Positions 43,327 to 51,298 of a stretch of DNA of 64,000 nt are shown in pieces (position 1 is the stretch's first letter; each line of letters opens with the position of its first letter). Origin of the DNA: Actinomycetes bacterium (GTDB lineage: Bacteria > Actinomycetota > Actinomycetes > Mycobacteriales > Mycobacteriaceae); assembly GCA_023461275.1 (NCBI GenBank), contig JAEYMI010000043.1:62001-126000 (forward strand), in the 5' to 3' direction. The translations under genes and the position numbers were made by a program. The notes beneath the pieces were generated by a model. That model had not been told where the DNA came from. It made no database searches and was given only the letters and a program-made list of their open reading frames with translations.

Positions 43327-43367
43327 CAACGTGGCGAGTCCCTCTGTGTCAACGTGGCGAGTCCCTC
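43327..43367. repeat. Two direct copies of an 18-mer
   Basis: CAACGTGGCGAGTCCCTC occurs twice with a period of 23 bases in the divergent promoter gap between ppx and the Rv0495c-like gene. Could be a regulator's direct-repeat site or another small tandem array. Confidence 0.7.
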
Positions 43368-43406
43368 GCGCGGCACATCATCGGTACCCGCGGTTACCGT
43401 TATGGG

Positions 43407-44261
43407 ATGACCCGCACCGCGCGTCCCACGCGCATCGTTCCGGCCCCCGAGGTGGACCTCGATTTCCCGCGTGAATGGTATGAATTCATCGATCCGGACA
43501 ACTCCCAACATGTGATTCGCGCGGATCTCACCTGGCTGCTGTCGCACTGGACGTGTGTCTTCGGCACCCCCGCCTGCCAGGGCATCATCGAAGGCCGCGA
43601 GACCGACGGATGCTGCAGCCACGGGGCGTATCTCTCCGACAAGGACGACCGCAAGAACCTCGCCAAGGGCGTCGCGATGCTCACCGAGGACGACTGGCAG
43701 TTCTTCAAGAAGGGATCGGGCAAGGACGTCACCGGCCCGCGCGGCTACCTCGAGGAAAGCGACATCGACGACGAGCCCGCACTCAAGACGCGAAAGTACA
43801 AGGGGGCGTGCATCTTTCTCAACCGGCCCGGCTTCGAGGGCGGCGAGGGATGCGCGTTGCACGCGATGGCGCTGCGACGCGGACTCGAGCCCCTGACGGT
43901 CAAACCCGAGGTCTGTTGGCAACTTCCGGTGCGGCGCAGCCAGGATTGGGTCGAGCGACCCGATGGCACCGAGGTGTTACTGACCACGATCACCGAGTTC
44001 GACCGGCGCGGGTGGGGCGAGGGTGGACACGACCTCGATTGGTACTGCTCCGGGTCACCCGACGCCCACGTCGGCGCAACGCAGGTGTGGGAATCGTATG
44101 GGCCCGAATTGACCGAGTTGATCGGTGCGAGCGCTTACGCCGAACTCGCGGCCGCCTGCCGTCGGCGTAACGGGCTGGGGCTCATCGCGATTCACCCGGC
44201 GACCGCCGCCGCCACCACGCGCCGCGATTCGGATCGCAAGTACGAACTCATCGAAGACTGA
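43407..44261 (+). CDS. Conserved cysteine-rich protein (Rv0495c-like)
   Basis: Protein of 284 residues without signal peptide. Conserved-looking cysteines cluster in SHWTCVFGTPACQG, DGCCSHG, GACIFLN, GCALHAMA and EVCWQLP, a spacing suggestive of metal or iron-sulfur binding, as in the YkgJ/DUF3109-type families. Position next to ppx and the SenX3-RegX3 region parallels Rv0495c. Function unknown; metal binding is inferred only from Cys arrangement. Confidence 0.8.
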   Translation: MTRTARPTRIVPAPEVDLDFPREWYEFIDPDNSQHVIRADLTWLLSHWTCVFGTPACQGIIEGRETDGCCSHGAYLSDKDDRKNLAKGVAMLTEDDWQFFKKGSGKDVTGPRGYLEESDIDDEPALKTRKYKGACIFLNRPGFEGGEGCALHAMALRRGLEPLTVKPEVCWQLPVRRSQDWVERPDGTEVLLTTITEFDRRGWGEGGHDLDWYCSGSPDAHVGATQVWESYGPELTELIGASAYAELAAACRRRNGLGLIAIHPATAAATTRRDSDRKYELIED

Positions 44262-44332
44262 GCCAGAACTGACCGAAGACGGACCCCGCCAACGGGCCGA
44301 ATCGCCGACGACGAGATGCGTCGTCGGGCAAA

Positions 44333-45466
44333 ATGGACGCCATGACGTCGCCTGCGGTACGCGCACTGGCCGACGTCCTCCGTTCATGGTTCGACCCCGT
44401 CGACTACGAGTGGCAGATCGACTATCTGCGGTCACGCCATCTGCTCGCCTGGGCCCGGCTGGTGGTGTCCGGCGGCGGAGCGCTCATCGCCTGCACCGCC
44501 GTGCTCTCCCTTCTCGGGCCCACGACCCAATTCCGAGCACACGGGCAGGTCGTGATGGCGGCGCTGGGAATCGCCGCTCTGCTGTGGGCGGTTCGATGGG
44601 CAGCCTTTCCCTGGCCGGGCCGCATCGAGTCGCTGGCGATGGTGGGCGCCGCCGACATCGGCGTCGCGATCGCCGGATTCACCCACGCCGACCTGGTCCT
44701 CGGAGTTGCCACCGCCAACCTGTTCGCCGTGATCGGTTGCTACGTGCTGGTTTTCCACGACGCTCGAACCATGTTGCTGCACATCGCATTCACCACGACG
44801 ACCATCGTGGCGATGGTCGTGGTGTGCGGAATGGAGACCAACCCGCAGATCATGGCGCTGGCCGCGGCCAAGGCGCTGATCGCCATCACCCTCAACGCAT
44901 TTCTCCTGCCCATGGTGCAGATCACCTACCGGATGCTGCGCAACAGCGCCGACGAATCGACCATCGACACCCTGACCGGCCTACACAATCGCCGCGGCCT
45001 GGACCACGCGCTACTCCTCGCCGCGCAGCAGACCACCGACACACCGTGGGTGGTGTTGTTCGTCGACGTCGATGAGTTGAAATCGATCAACGACACCTTC
45101 GGTCACGCCAAGGGCGACGACGTGCTCCGCATCGTCGCGCAGCTACTCGCCCGGGCCGTCGACGATCACGGAATGGCCTGCCGGTCCGGCGGTGACGAAT
45201 TCGTGCTGGCGTTGCGGACACCGACATCCGCCCACACCTGGCCCGACGTCGACGCCGCGATCGTCGCCGAACGCATCCGGCGCGGCGTCGAGCAGGAAAC
45301 CGGTGGTGTGGCGACGGTCAGCATCGGGATCTCGTATGCCCCAACGGTGGTGGGTGTGACGTCGGCGATCGAATTCGCCGATCGCGCGATGTACGCCGTC
45401 AAACAATCCGGCGGCAACGGATCGGTCGCCGATCAGGGACTCGAGGATCAGGGCTCGAGCTTGTAA
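44333..45466 (+). CDS. Membrane-bound diguanylate cyclase (GGDEF)
   Basis: Protein of 377 residues (374 if it starts at the second ATG, 44342). Five to six transmembrane helices span residues about 40-205, followed by a GGDEF domain: DTLTGLHNRRGLDHAL, FVDVDELKSINDTFGHAKGDDVLR and the intact active site CRSGGDEFVLAL. It should make cyclic di-GMP. An RAVD sequence precedes the site by eight residues instead of the usual five, so product inhibition through a normal I-site is uncertain. Its 3' end overlaps the convergent regX3 gene by 19 bp. Confidence 0.9.
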   Translation: MDAMTSPAVRALADVLRSWFDPVDYEWQIDYLRSRHLLAWARLVVSGGGALIACTAVLSLLGPTTQFRAHGQVVMAALGIAALLWAVRWAAFPWPGRIESLAMVGAADIGVAIAGFTHADLVLGVATANLFAVIGCYVLVFHDARTMLLHIAFTTTTIVAMVVVCGMETNPQIMALAAAKALIAITLNAFLLPMVQITYRMLRNSADESTIDTLTGLHNRRGLDHALLLAAQQTTDTPWVVLFVDVDELKSINDTFGHAKGDDVLRIVAQLLARAVDDHGMACRSGGDEFVLALRTPTSAHTWPDVDAAIVAERIRRGVEQETGGVATVSIGISYAPTVVGVTSAIEFADRAMYAVKQSGGNGSVADQGLEDQGSSL

Positions 45467-46134
45467 CCCAGACCGCGCACGGTCACCAGGTATTTCGGCG
45501 TTCCGGGATCCGGCTCGATCTTGGAGCGCAGTCGCTTGACGTGCACGTCGAGCGTCTTGGTATCGCCGACGTAGTCCGCGCCCCACACCCGGTCGATGAG
45601 CTGACCGCGGGTCAGGACCCGGCCGGCGTTGCGCATCAGGTACTCGAGAAGGTCGAATTCCTTGAGCGGCAAGGTGATCGGGACGCCGTCGACAGAAACG
45701 GTGTGCCGTTCGACGTCCATCCGCACCGGGCCGACCTCGAGGATGCCGATCTCGAGTTCACCATCGGCGACGTCGGTGCCGCGGCGCAGCACCGCACGGA
45801 TGCGCGCGATCAACTCGCGAGCCGAATACGGCTTGGTCACATAGTCATCGGCGCCCAACTCGAGCCCGACGACCTTGTCGATCTCACTGTCACGTGCGGT
45901 CACCATGATCACCGGCACGCTGGACCGTGCGCGCAACGCCTTGCAGATCTCGGTGCCCGACATCCCGGGCAGCATCAGGTCGAGGAGCACGATGTCGGGG
46001 CTGACCCGGTCGAAAGCCGAAAGCGCTTGTGCGCCATCGTTGACGATGCTCGCCTCGTAGCCCTCCTTGCGGAGCAGAAAGGCCAGCGGGTCGGCGAGTG
46101 ATTCCTCGTCCTCCACGATCAGTACGTGTGTCAC
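45448..46134 (-). CDS. regX3: OmpR/PhoB-family response regulator RegX3
   Basis: Protein of 228 residues. Receiver domain with VLIVEDEES acidic pocket, phospho-acceptor Asp in DIVLLDLMLPGMSG and switch Thr/Lys (MVTARD, VTKPYS). C-terminal winged helix (EFDLLEYLMRNAGRVLTRGQLIDRVWG, VHVKRLRSKIE). Overlaps senX3 by four bases. Gene order with gpm1 and senX3 matches mycobacteria, where RegX3 controls the phosphate-starvation response. Confidence 0.95.
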   Translation of the reverse strand: MTHVLIVEDEESLADPLAFLLRKEGYEASIVNDGAQALSAFDRVSPDIVLLDLMLPGMSGTEICKALRARSSVPVIMVTARDSEIDKVVGLELGADDYVTKPYSARELIARIRAVLRRGTDVADGELEIGILEVGPVRMDVERHTVSVDGVPITLPLKEFDLLEYLMRNAGRVLTRGQLIDRVWGADYVGDTKTLDVHVKRLRSKIEPDPGTPKYLVTVRGLGYKLEP

Positions 46135-47498
46135 CGAGATGAGTCCTTCCCTCGGGTGGTATGTCCATCGATGGCGGCGCGCGCAGCGTCGTCGGTGTGC
46201 GCGTCGTCAGAACCGACGATCTCGCCGGTCAGGTCTTGTGGGATGCAGAGCGTGAACGTGGAGCCGGTTCCCGGTTTGCTCCACAATCCAACGGTGCCAC
46301 CGTGATTGGCCGCGACGTGCTTGACGATCGCGAGCCCCAGGCCGGTACCGCCGGTCAGTCGGGACCGCGCCTTGTCGACGCGGAAGAATCGCTCGAACAC
46401 CCGGTTCTGGTCGGCGCGCGCGATGCCGATCCCGCGGTCGGTGACCGCGATGGCCACCATCGGCCGGCCGTCGATGGTGGTGATGCGGCGGCTGACCGAC
46501 ACCGTGGTGCGCGCCGGCGAATAGGAGATGGCGTTGGAGATCAGGTTGTTCAGCGCGGTCAGCAGCAGCATCCGATCGCCGCGCACCCGGAAGCCGGCGG
46601 GTTCGTCGGCGCGAAGCCGGATGTCGGCGGCCTCCGCGGCAACCGAGGCGGCGTCGATCGCCTCGGCGATCAGGGCGTCGCTGTCGAGCGACTCGAAGGC
46701 CTGCGTCTCGCCACCCTGCAAGCGCGACAACGAGATCAGCTCGTTGACCATGGTGCCCAGGCGGGTGGTCTCGCTGACCACCCGTTGGCCGAAGTACTCC
46801 ACCGAATCCTGATCGTCCGACGATTCCAGCAGCGCTTCGGTCAGCAGCCCGATCGCACCGACCGGCGTCTTGAGTTCATGGGAGACGTTGGCGACGAAGT
46901 CGCGGCGGGTGGCCTCCACCCGACGATGCTCGGTGTCGTCGACGCCGTAGACCACGGCATATCGTTCGTCGTCCTGGGACACGAACCGGCCGAGGCAGGC
47001 GACCGATTCGATGGTGGGCCGGGTGGCGCGACCGGTGGAAACGAAACCGAGGGCCGACGGTGCGGGACTGAAATCGAAGCGACGCTCGGCCATGGTGTCG
47101 AGCACCTCTTTGGCGGCATCCCACACCGCGTCGGCGAGCAGGTGATCACGAACCATGCCGAGTTCGACGGCCCGATGGTTGTAGAGCACGACGTCGCGGA
47201 AGTCGTCGACCACGGCAACGGCCATTTCACTGTTGCGCACGATGAGGCTGAGCATCCCGGCCTTGGTGAGCCGACCGTCGGGGGTGCTCGCGGGAACGTC
47301 GCCCTCGGCGAGTTCGGCGGATGCGGGTGCGGCGCGGGGTTCCTCGGCGACCTTGCGTTCCGGCTCGGGAGCCGCCGGTGATGGGCTGGTCAACGCCACT
47401 GCCGGCGACGTACGGTCGCGGCGGGGCCAGAAGCGGCCCACAGCAACACCGCACAGCAACGCCACTGCGATCGCCGCGACAATCCAGGCAACGGTCAC
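46131..47498 (-). CDS. senX3: Sensor histidine kinase SenX3
   Basis: Protein of 455 residues. One clear N-terminal helix (VAWIVAAIAVALLCGVAVG), a PAS-like sensor region, the H-box FVANVSHELKTPVGAIGLL, and N, G1, F and G2 boxes (NNLISNAISYS, VTDRGIGIA, FERFFRVD, GGTGLGLAIVKHV). Partner of RegX3 with overlapping genes. A PHO-box-like repeat lies about 60 bp upstream. Confidence 0.94.
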   Translation of the reverse strand: MTVAWIVAAIAVALLCGVAVGRFWPRRDRTSPAVALTSPSPAAPEPERKVAEEPRAAPASAELAEGDVPASTPDGRLTKAGMLSLIVRNSEMAVAVVDDFRDVVLYNHRAVELGMVRDHLLADAVWDAAKEVLDTMAERRFDFSPAPSALGFVSTGRATRPTIESVACLGRFVSQDDERYAVVYGVDDTEHRRVEATRRDFVANVSHELKTPVGAIGLLTEALLESSDDQDSVEYFGQRVVSETTRLGTMVNELISLSRLQGGETQAFESLDSDALIAEAIDAASVAAEAADIRLRADEPAGFRVRGDRMLLLTALNNLISNAISYSPARTTVSVSRRITTIDGRPMVAIAVTDRGIGIARADQNRVFERFFRVDKARSRLTGGTGLGLAIVKHVAANHGGTVGLWSKPGTGSTFTLCIPQDLTGEIVGSDDAHTDDAARAAIDGHTTRGKDSSR

Positions 47499-47559
47499 AA
47501 GATGCAGCTTACGGCCCGGCGAATGCCAGGCGTGCGTACCGGCGCACAGTTCGAGAGTT

Positions 47560-47605
47560 GTTCACACGATGTTCCACGAAACCCCTCACGTCTCGTGGAA
47601 TCGTG
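47560..47605. promoter_or_regulatory. PHO-box-like direct repeat and hairpin upstream of senX3
   Basis: GTTCACACGAT followed directly by GTTCCACGAAA forms two 11-base units of the type bound by PhoP/RegX3 regulators (GTTCAC-like every 11 bases). The same stretch can fold: TTCCACGA at 47572-47579 pairs with TCGTGGAA at 47593-47600, with CACGA/TCGTG extending the stem. Either autoregulation of senX3-regX3 or termination of the acetyltransferase transcript is possible. Confidence 0.5.
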
Positions 47606-47616
47606 CACCGCGACCG

Positions 47617-47943
47617 CTACGGTACGGCGACCGCCATGTCCGCGTACTCGGCATTCTCATCGATGAAGTGCCGAACATACGAACAGACGGGAACAACTTG
47701 CTTACCCGACGACCGGATGTCGTCGAGCACGGTGGACACCAGCCGGCCGGCATAACCACGTCCGCTGAACTGCTCGCGCACGACGGTGTGGGTCAGGACC
47801 ACCTGGTATGGCTCGGCGACATAGTCGACGTATCCGACGAGTTCGTCGCCGGCCATCGGGTCGTCGGGGTCCGCGGCGATATACGCCTCGTAGCGTTCCT
47901 GCGCGACGGAATGTCGGATTCGAACCGTGTCAGCCTCCACCAT
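47617..47943 (-). CDS. Small GNAT-family N-acetyltransferase (YjdJ/Gtn-type)
   Basis: Protein of 108 residues. The core HTVVREQFSGRGYAGRLVSTVLDDIRSSGKQVVPVCSYVRHFI has the acetyl-CoA-binding RGYAG loop and the conserved CSYVxxFI segment of single-domain GNAT proteins of the YjdJ/DUF (GCN5-like) group. Cytoplasmic, substrate unknown. It lies upstream of senX3 on the same strand. Confidence 0.85.
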   Translation of the reverse strand: MVEADTVRIRHSVAQERYEAYIAADPDDPMAGDELVGYVDYVAEPYQVVLTHTVVREQFSGRGYAGRLVSTVLDDIRSSGKQVVPVCSYVRHFIDENAEYADMAVAVP

Positions 47944-48085
47944 GTGACCAATGTAGCGCGCGTCACATTAGGGACGCCATGAAGATTGTGTTACGAGACA
48001 CAACTCTCAGGTACCAGGCGTACCAGCAGGAACAGTGGTCACTTCCGACTCAGCGGCGTTACTTCAGGGGGTTTACTTCTGAGGG

Positions 48086-48832
48086 TTACTTCTGCCCCTG
48101 TGCGGCCACGGCTGCAGCACCGGCCGCTGCGGCTTCCGGATCGAGGTAGGTGCCACCCGGATTGAGCGGCTTCAGGTTCTCGTCGAGGTCGTAGCGCAGC
48201 GGGTTGCCGGTCGGGATGTTCAGGCCGGCGATGTCTGCGTCGGAGATGCCGTCGAGGTACTTCACCAGCGCGCGCAACGAGTTGCCGTGGGCGGCGATCA
48301 GAACCGTCTTGCCCGAGGTGATGTCGGGGGCGATGGTCTCGGTGAAGTACGGGATCATCCGCTCGACGACGTCCTTGAGGCACTCGGTCAGCGGCACCTC
48401 GGGGAGGTCGGCGTAGCGGGGGTCGCCGGTCTGGCTGTACTCGCCGTCGGGATCGATGGGCGGCGGCGGGGTGTCGTAGCTACGACGCCAGAGCATGAAC
48501 TGCTCGTTGCCGTACTTCTCCAGCGTGTCCGCCTTGTTCAGGCCCTGCAGCGCGCCGTAGTGGCGCTCGTTGAGTCGCCAGTCTCGCTTGACCGGAATCC
48601 AGTGCCGGTCGGCGGCGTCGAGCGCGATCTGGGCGGTCGAGATCGCCCGTCGGAGCAACGACGTGTACAGCAGATCCGGGAGCAGGCCGTGCTCGACGAG
48701 CAACTCACCCGCCCGCTTGGCCTCCGCCTTGCCCTTGTCGGTGAGCGCCACGTCGACCCAACCCGTGAACTGGTTGGACGCGTTCCATTCGCTCTCACCG
48801 TGCCGCATCAGAATCAGGGTGCCGTTGCTCAT
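48086..48832 (-). CDS. gpm1: 2,3-bisphosphoglycerate-dependent phosphoglycerate mutase
   Basis: Interconverts 3- and 2-phosphoglycerate. Protein of 248 residues with the phosphohistidine motif LILMRHGESEWN, the YGALQGLNK segment and the second catalytic His in IAAHGNSLRALVKYLDG. Length matches GpmA/Gpm1. In mycobacteria it adjoins senX3, but here a GNAT gene lies between. Confidence 0.96.
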   Translation of the reverse strand: MSNGTLILMRHGESEWNASNQFTGWVDVALTDKGKAEAKRAGELLVEHGLLPDLLYTSLLRRAISTAQIALDAADRHWIPVKRDWRLNERHYGALQGLNKADTLEKYGNEQFMLWRRSYDTPPPPIDPDGEYSQTGDPRYADLPEVPLTECLKDVVERMIPYFTETIAPDITSGKTVLIAAHGNSLRALVKYLDGISDADIAGLNIPTGNPLRYDLDENLKPLNPGGTYLDPEAAAAGAAAVAAQGQK

Positions 48833-48896
48833 GGCAGTCAGTTTTCCACACCGGAGCGTCGGGGTCGCGGCGGCTGGGATTGTGGCGTCGGGCCGC

Positions 48897-48970
48897 CCCT
48901 GAAAACCGCACGGCAGCGCTCGGGTATCGACATATCGCCGTCAGAACCCGCTCGGGTGCGGTTTTCAGGG
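48897..48970. repeat. 74-bp palindromic element, copy 2
   Basis: Same length and termini as the element at 6684-6757 but inverted. Begins CCCTGAAAACCGCACGG and ends GGTGCGGTTTTCAGGG; the core reads GACATATCGCCGTCAGA, the complement of the core in copy 1. It lies in the gap between gpm1 and the acyl-CoA ligase gene and ends ten bases before the ligase stop codon. Confidence 0.8.
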
Positions 48971-48979
48971 ACCGGGGAG

Positions 48980-50584
48980 CTACTTTCGCAAGTCCTTGCG
49001 GAGGATCTTGCCCGACGCCGACTTCGGGATCGCCTCGATGAACTCGACGGCGCGAACCTTCTTGTGCGGAGCCACCTTTGACGCGACGAACTCGATGACC
49101 TCGTCGGCGCTCAGACCGGAATCGGGCTGGGAGACGACGAAAGCCTTCGGGATCTCCTCGCCGGTCTCCTCCTCGATCACGCCGACCACCGCGGTGTCGG
49201 CAATCTTGGGATGGGTCAGCAGCAGCGCCTCGAGTTCGGCGGGCGGCACCTGATAGCCCTTGTACTTGATGAGTTCCTTGAGCCGGTCGACGATGTAGAC
49301 GCAGCCGGTGGGGTCGACCTGTGCCATGTCACCGGTGTGCAGGAAGCCGTCGGCGTCGATGGTGTCGGCGGTGGCCTGGTCGTTGTTGAGGTAGCCCAGC
49401 ATCACGTTCGGTCCCTTGACCCACAGCTCGCCGGGCGCCGAAAGTCCTTCGGCGGGAAGCGGGATCTCGTCGCCGGTGGCCGGGTCGATGATCTTGTTCT
49501 CGCTGTTGGGGATGGCCCAGCCGGTCGACGACAGCGGCGGCTCGGGCAGCCCGAGCACAGCCATGTCGGTCGGGATGAGGTGGCTGACCGGGGAGAGCTC
49601 GCTCATGCCGTAGCCCTGCAGCATGTGCAGGTCCAGCCGCTTGGCGACGGCCTTGCCGAGCTCGTCGTCGAGCGGTGCGGCACCCGAGAGCATGGTGTGC
49701 AGCGACGAGAGGTCGTAGTTGTCGACGATGGGGTGCTTGGCCAGCGCGACCGCGACCGGCGGTGCGATGAAGGCGTAGGTGACCTTGTGGTTCTGGATGT
49801 TTTCCAGGAACTCGACGAGGTCGAACTTCGGCATCACCACCAGGCTCGCCCGCGCCCGCAACGCGGCATTGAGCAGCACCGTCATGCCGTAGATGTGGAA
49901 GAACGGCAGGACCGCGACGATCACGTCGTCGGCCTTCATGCCCTGCAGCGGCGCGATCTGCGCGACGTTGGCCACCAGGTTGGTGTGGCTGAGCATCACG
50001 CCCTTGGGATTGCCGGTGGTACCCGAGCTGTACGGCAGTACCGCGATGTGGGTGGCCGGGTCGAAGGAGACGTCGGGCGCCGGCAGGTTCGGTCCCAGCA
50101 GGTCGACGGCATTGGGATGACCCGACGCGGCTTCACCCTCACCGTCGAGGATGATCACGTTGCCCTTCGGAATGCCGACGGTGTCGGCCGCCTCGAGTGC
50201 CTGCGTCGCCATCGGCGAGATGGTGATCAGCATCTTCGCGCCGGAATCGGTGAGCTGCTTGGCGATCTCGTTCGCAGTGAACAGTGCGTTGATGGTGGTC
50301 GCGGTGCCGCCGGCCCGCAGGATGCCGTGGAAGACCGTCGCGAAGGCGGGGATGTTGGGCGACAGGACGCCGACCACATCGCCGACGCCGATGCCGCGGG
50401 CGGCCAATGCCCCGGCGGCAGCGTTGATCTGCCCGACGAGCTGCCGGTAGGTGGTCTTCTGATCCGACTTGGGGTCGATCAGCGCGACGCGGTCGAGGTC
50501 GTCGTCGGCGATCGATCCGAACAGGAACTCGAAGACGCTGACCGCGGGGATCTCGACGTCGGGGTAGGGGTTCTTGAAGCTCAT
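48980..50584 (-). CDS. Acyl-CoA synthetase, 4-coumarate:CoA ligase-like (FadD type)
   Basis: Protein of 534 residues of the ANL adenylating family: P-loop YSSGTTGNPKGVMLSH, QGYGMSELSP (A5), the hinge DGFLHTGDMAQVD / VDRLKELIKYKGYQV and the catalytic C-terminal Lys in PKSASGKILRKDL. Activates a fatty or aromatic acid to its CoA thioester. It stands alone between gpm1 and the ybjN-like gene; substrate cannot be told from sequence. Confidence 0.93.
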   Translation of the reverse strand: MSFKNPYPDVEIPAVSVFEFLFGSIADDDLDRVALIDPKSDQKTTYRQLVGQINAAAGALAARGIGVGDVVGVLSPNIPAFATVFHGILRAGGTATTINALFTANEIAKQLTDSGAKMLITISPMATQALEAADTVGIPKGNVIILDGEGEAASGHPNAVDLLGPNLPAPDVSFDPATHIAVLPYSSGTTGNPKGVMLSHTNLVANVAQIAPLQGMKADDVIVAVLPFFHIYGMTVLLNAALRARASLVVMPKFDLVEFLENIQNHKVTYAFIAPPVAVALAKHPIVDNYDLSSLHTMLSGAAPLDDELGKAVAKRLDLHMLQGYGMSELSPVSHLIPTDMAVLGLPEPPLSSTGWAIPNSENKIIDPATGDEIPLPAEGLSAPGELWVKGPNVMLGYLNNDQATADTIDADGFLHTGDMAQVDPTGCVYIVDRLKELIKYKGYQVPPAELEALLLTHPKIADTAVVGVIEEETGEEIPKAFVVSQPDSGLSADEVIEFVASKVAPHKKVRAVEFIEAIPKSASGKILRKDLRK

Positions 50585-50653
50585 GGCACCTCCGTTGATG
50601 AAACGTTGCCATCGATCGTATCAACGGCCATTGCCACGATGTGACGTGGACCT

Positions 50654-51238
50654 CTACGGTGCCTCGTGGTCGAGAACCGACGTCTCGCCTGGCACATATC
50701 GGCCGCTCAGCGGCTCACCCGGCTCGGGCAGCGAGTCCTTGTCGATGAGGTGCTCGAAGGCGAGCAGGTTGGCCAGCGACTCCCCACGTGAGACGCGCCA
50801 GGCCCACTCGCGTCGGATCGACGTCGCGAATCCCAACTCGAGGAGGGTGTTGAAGTCGCCGTCGGCGGCCTCGAGCACCTGCCCGAGGACGCGGTCGAGT
50901 TCGTCGGGACTCAGCGCGTCGGCCGAGATGCGTCCGACGAGGTAGATGTCCCCGATGTTGTCGATGGTGTAGGCCACGCCGTAGAGCCGCCGGTTGCGTT
51001 TGAGCAGGTAACGGTAGACCGCGTCGAGATTCTCGTCGGGATGCCGGCAGACGAAGGCCTCCAGACGGATTCCATACGGCCCGGCGGTGAGCAGCACGGT
51101 GGTCTTGAGCTTGCGCTCACCGGGCAGGTCCAACACGATGTGCTCGGTCTGCGCCGATCCGGAACTCTTCCGCGTGTAGTCGATCTCGCGTTCGGTCAGG
51201 GCATCCTCGAGCAACGCGACGATGTCTTCGTGACTCAC
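50654..51238 (-). CDS. YbjN-domain protein (Rv0487-like)
   Basis: Protein of 194 residues with the YbjN/type III secretion chaperone-like alpha-beta fold: LPGERKLKTTVLLTAGPYGIRLEAFV, CRHPDENLDAVYRYLLKRNRRLYGVAYTIDN and GDIYLVGRISADAL. Proteins of this type lie immediately downstream of mshA in mycobacteria, as here (60-bp gap). Function unknown. Confidence 0.85.
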   Translation of the reverse strand: MSHEDIVALLEDALTEREIDYTRKSSGSAQTEHIVLDLPGERKLKTTVLLTAGPYGIRLEAFVCRHPDENLDAVYRYLLKRNRRLYGVAYTIDNIGDIYLVGRISADALSPDELDRVLGQVLEAADGDFNTLLELGFATSIRREWAWRVSRGESLANLLAFEHLIDKDSLPEPGEPLSGRYVPGETSVLDHEAP

Positions 51239-51298
51239 CTGATCATCCCTTCTCGATCATCGATCCCGCCTGTCCTGGTCATTTCTCGGCAGGCTCGA

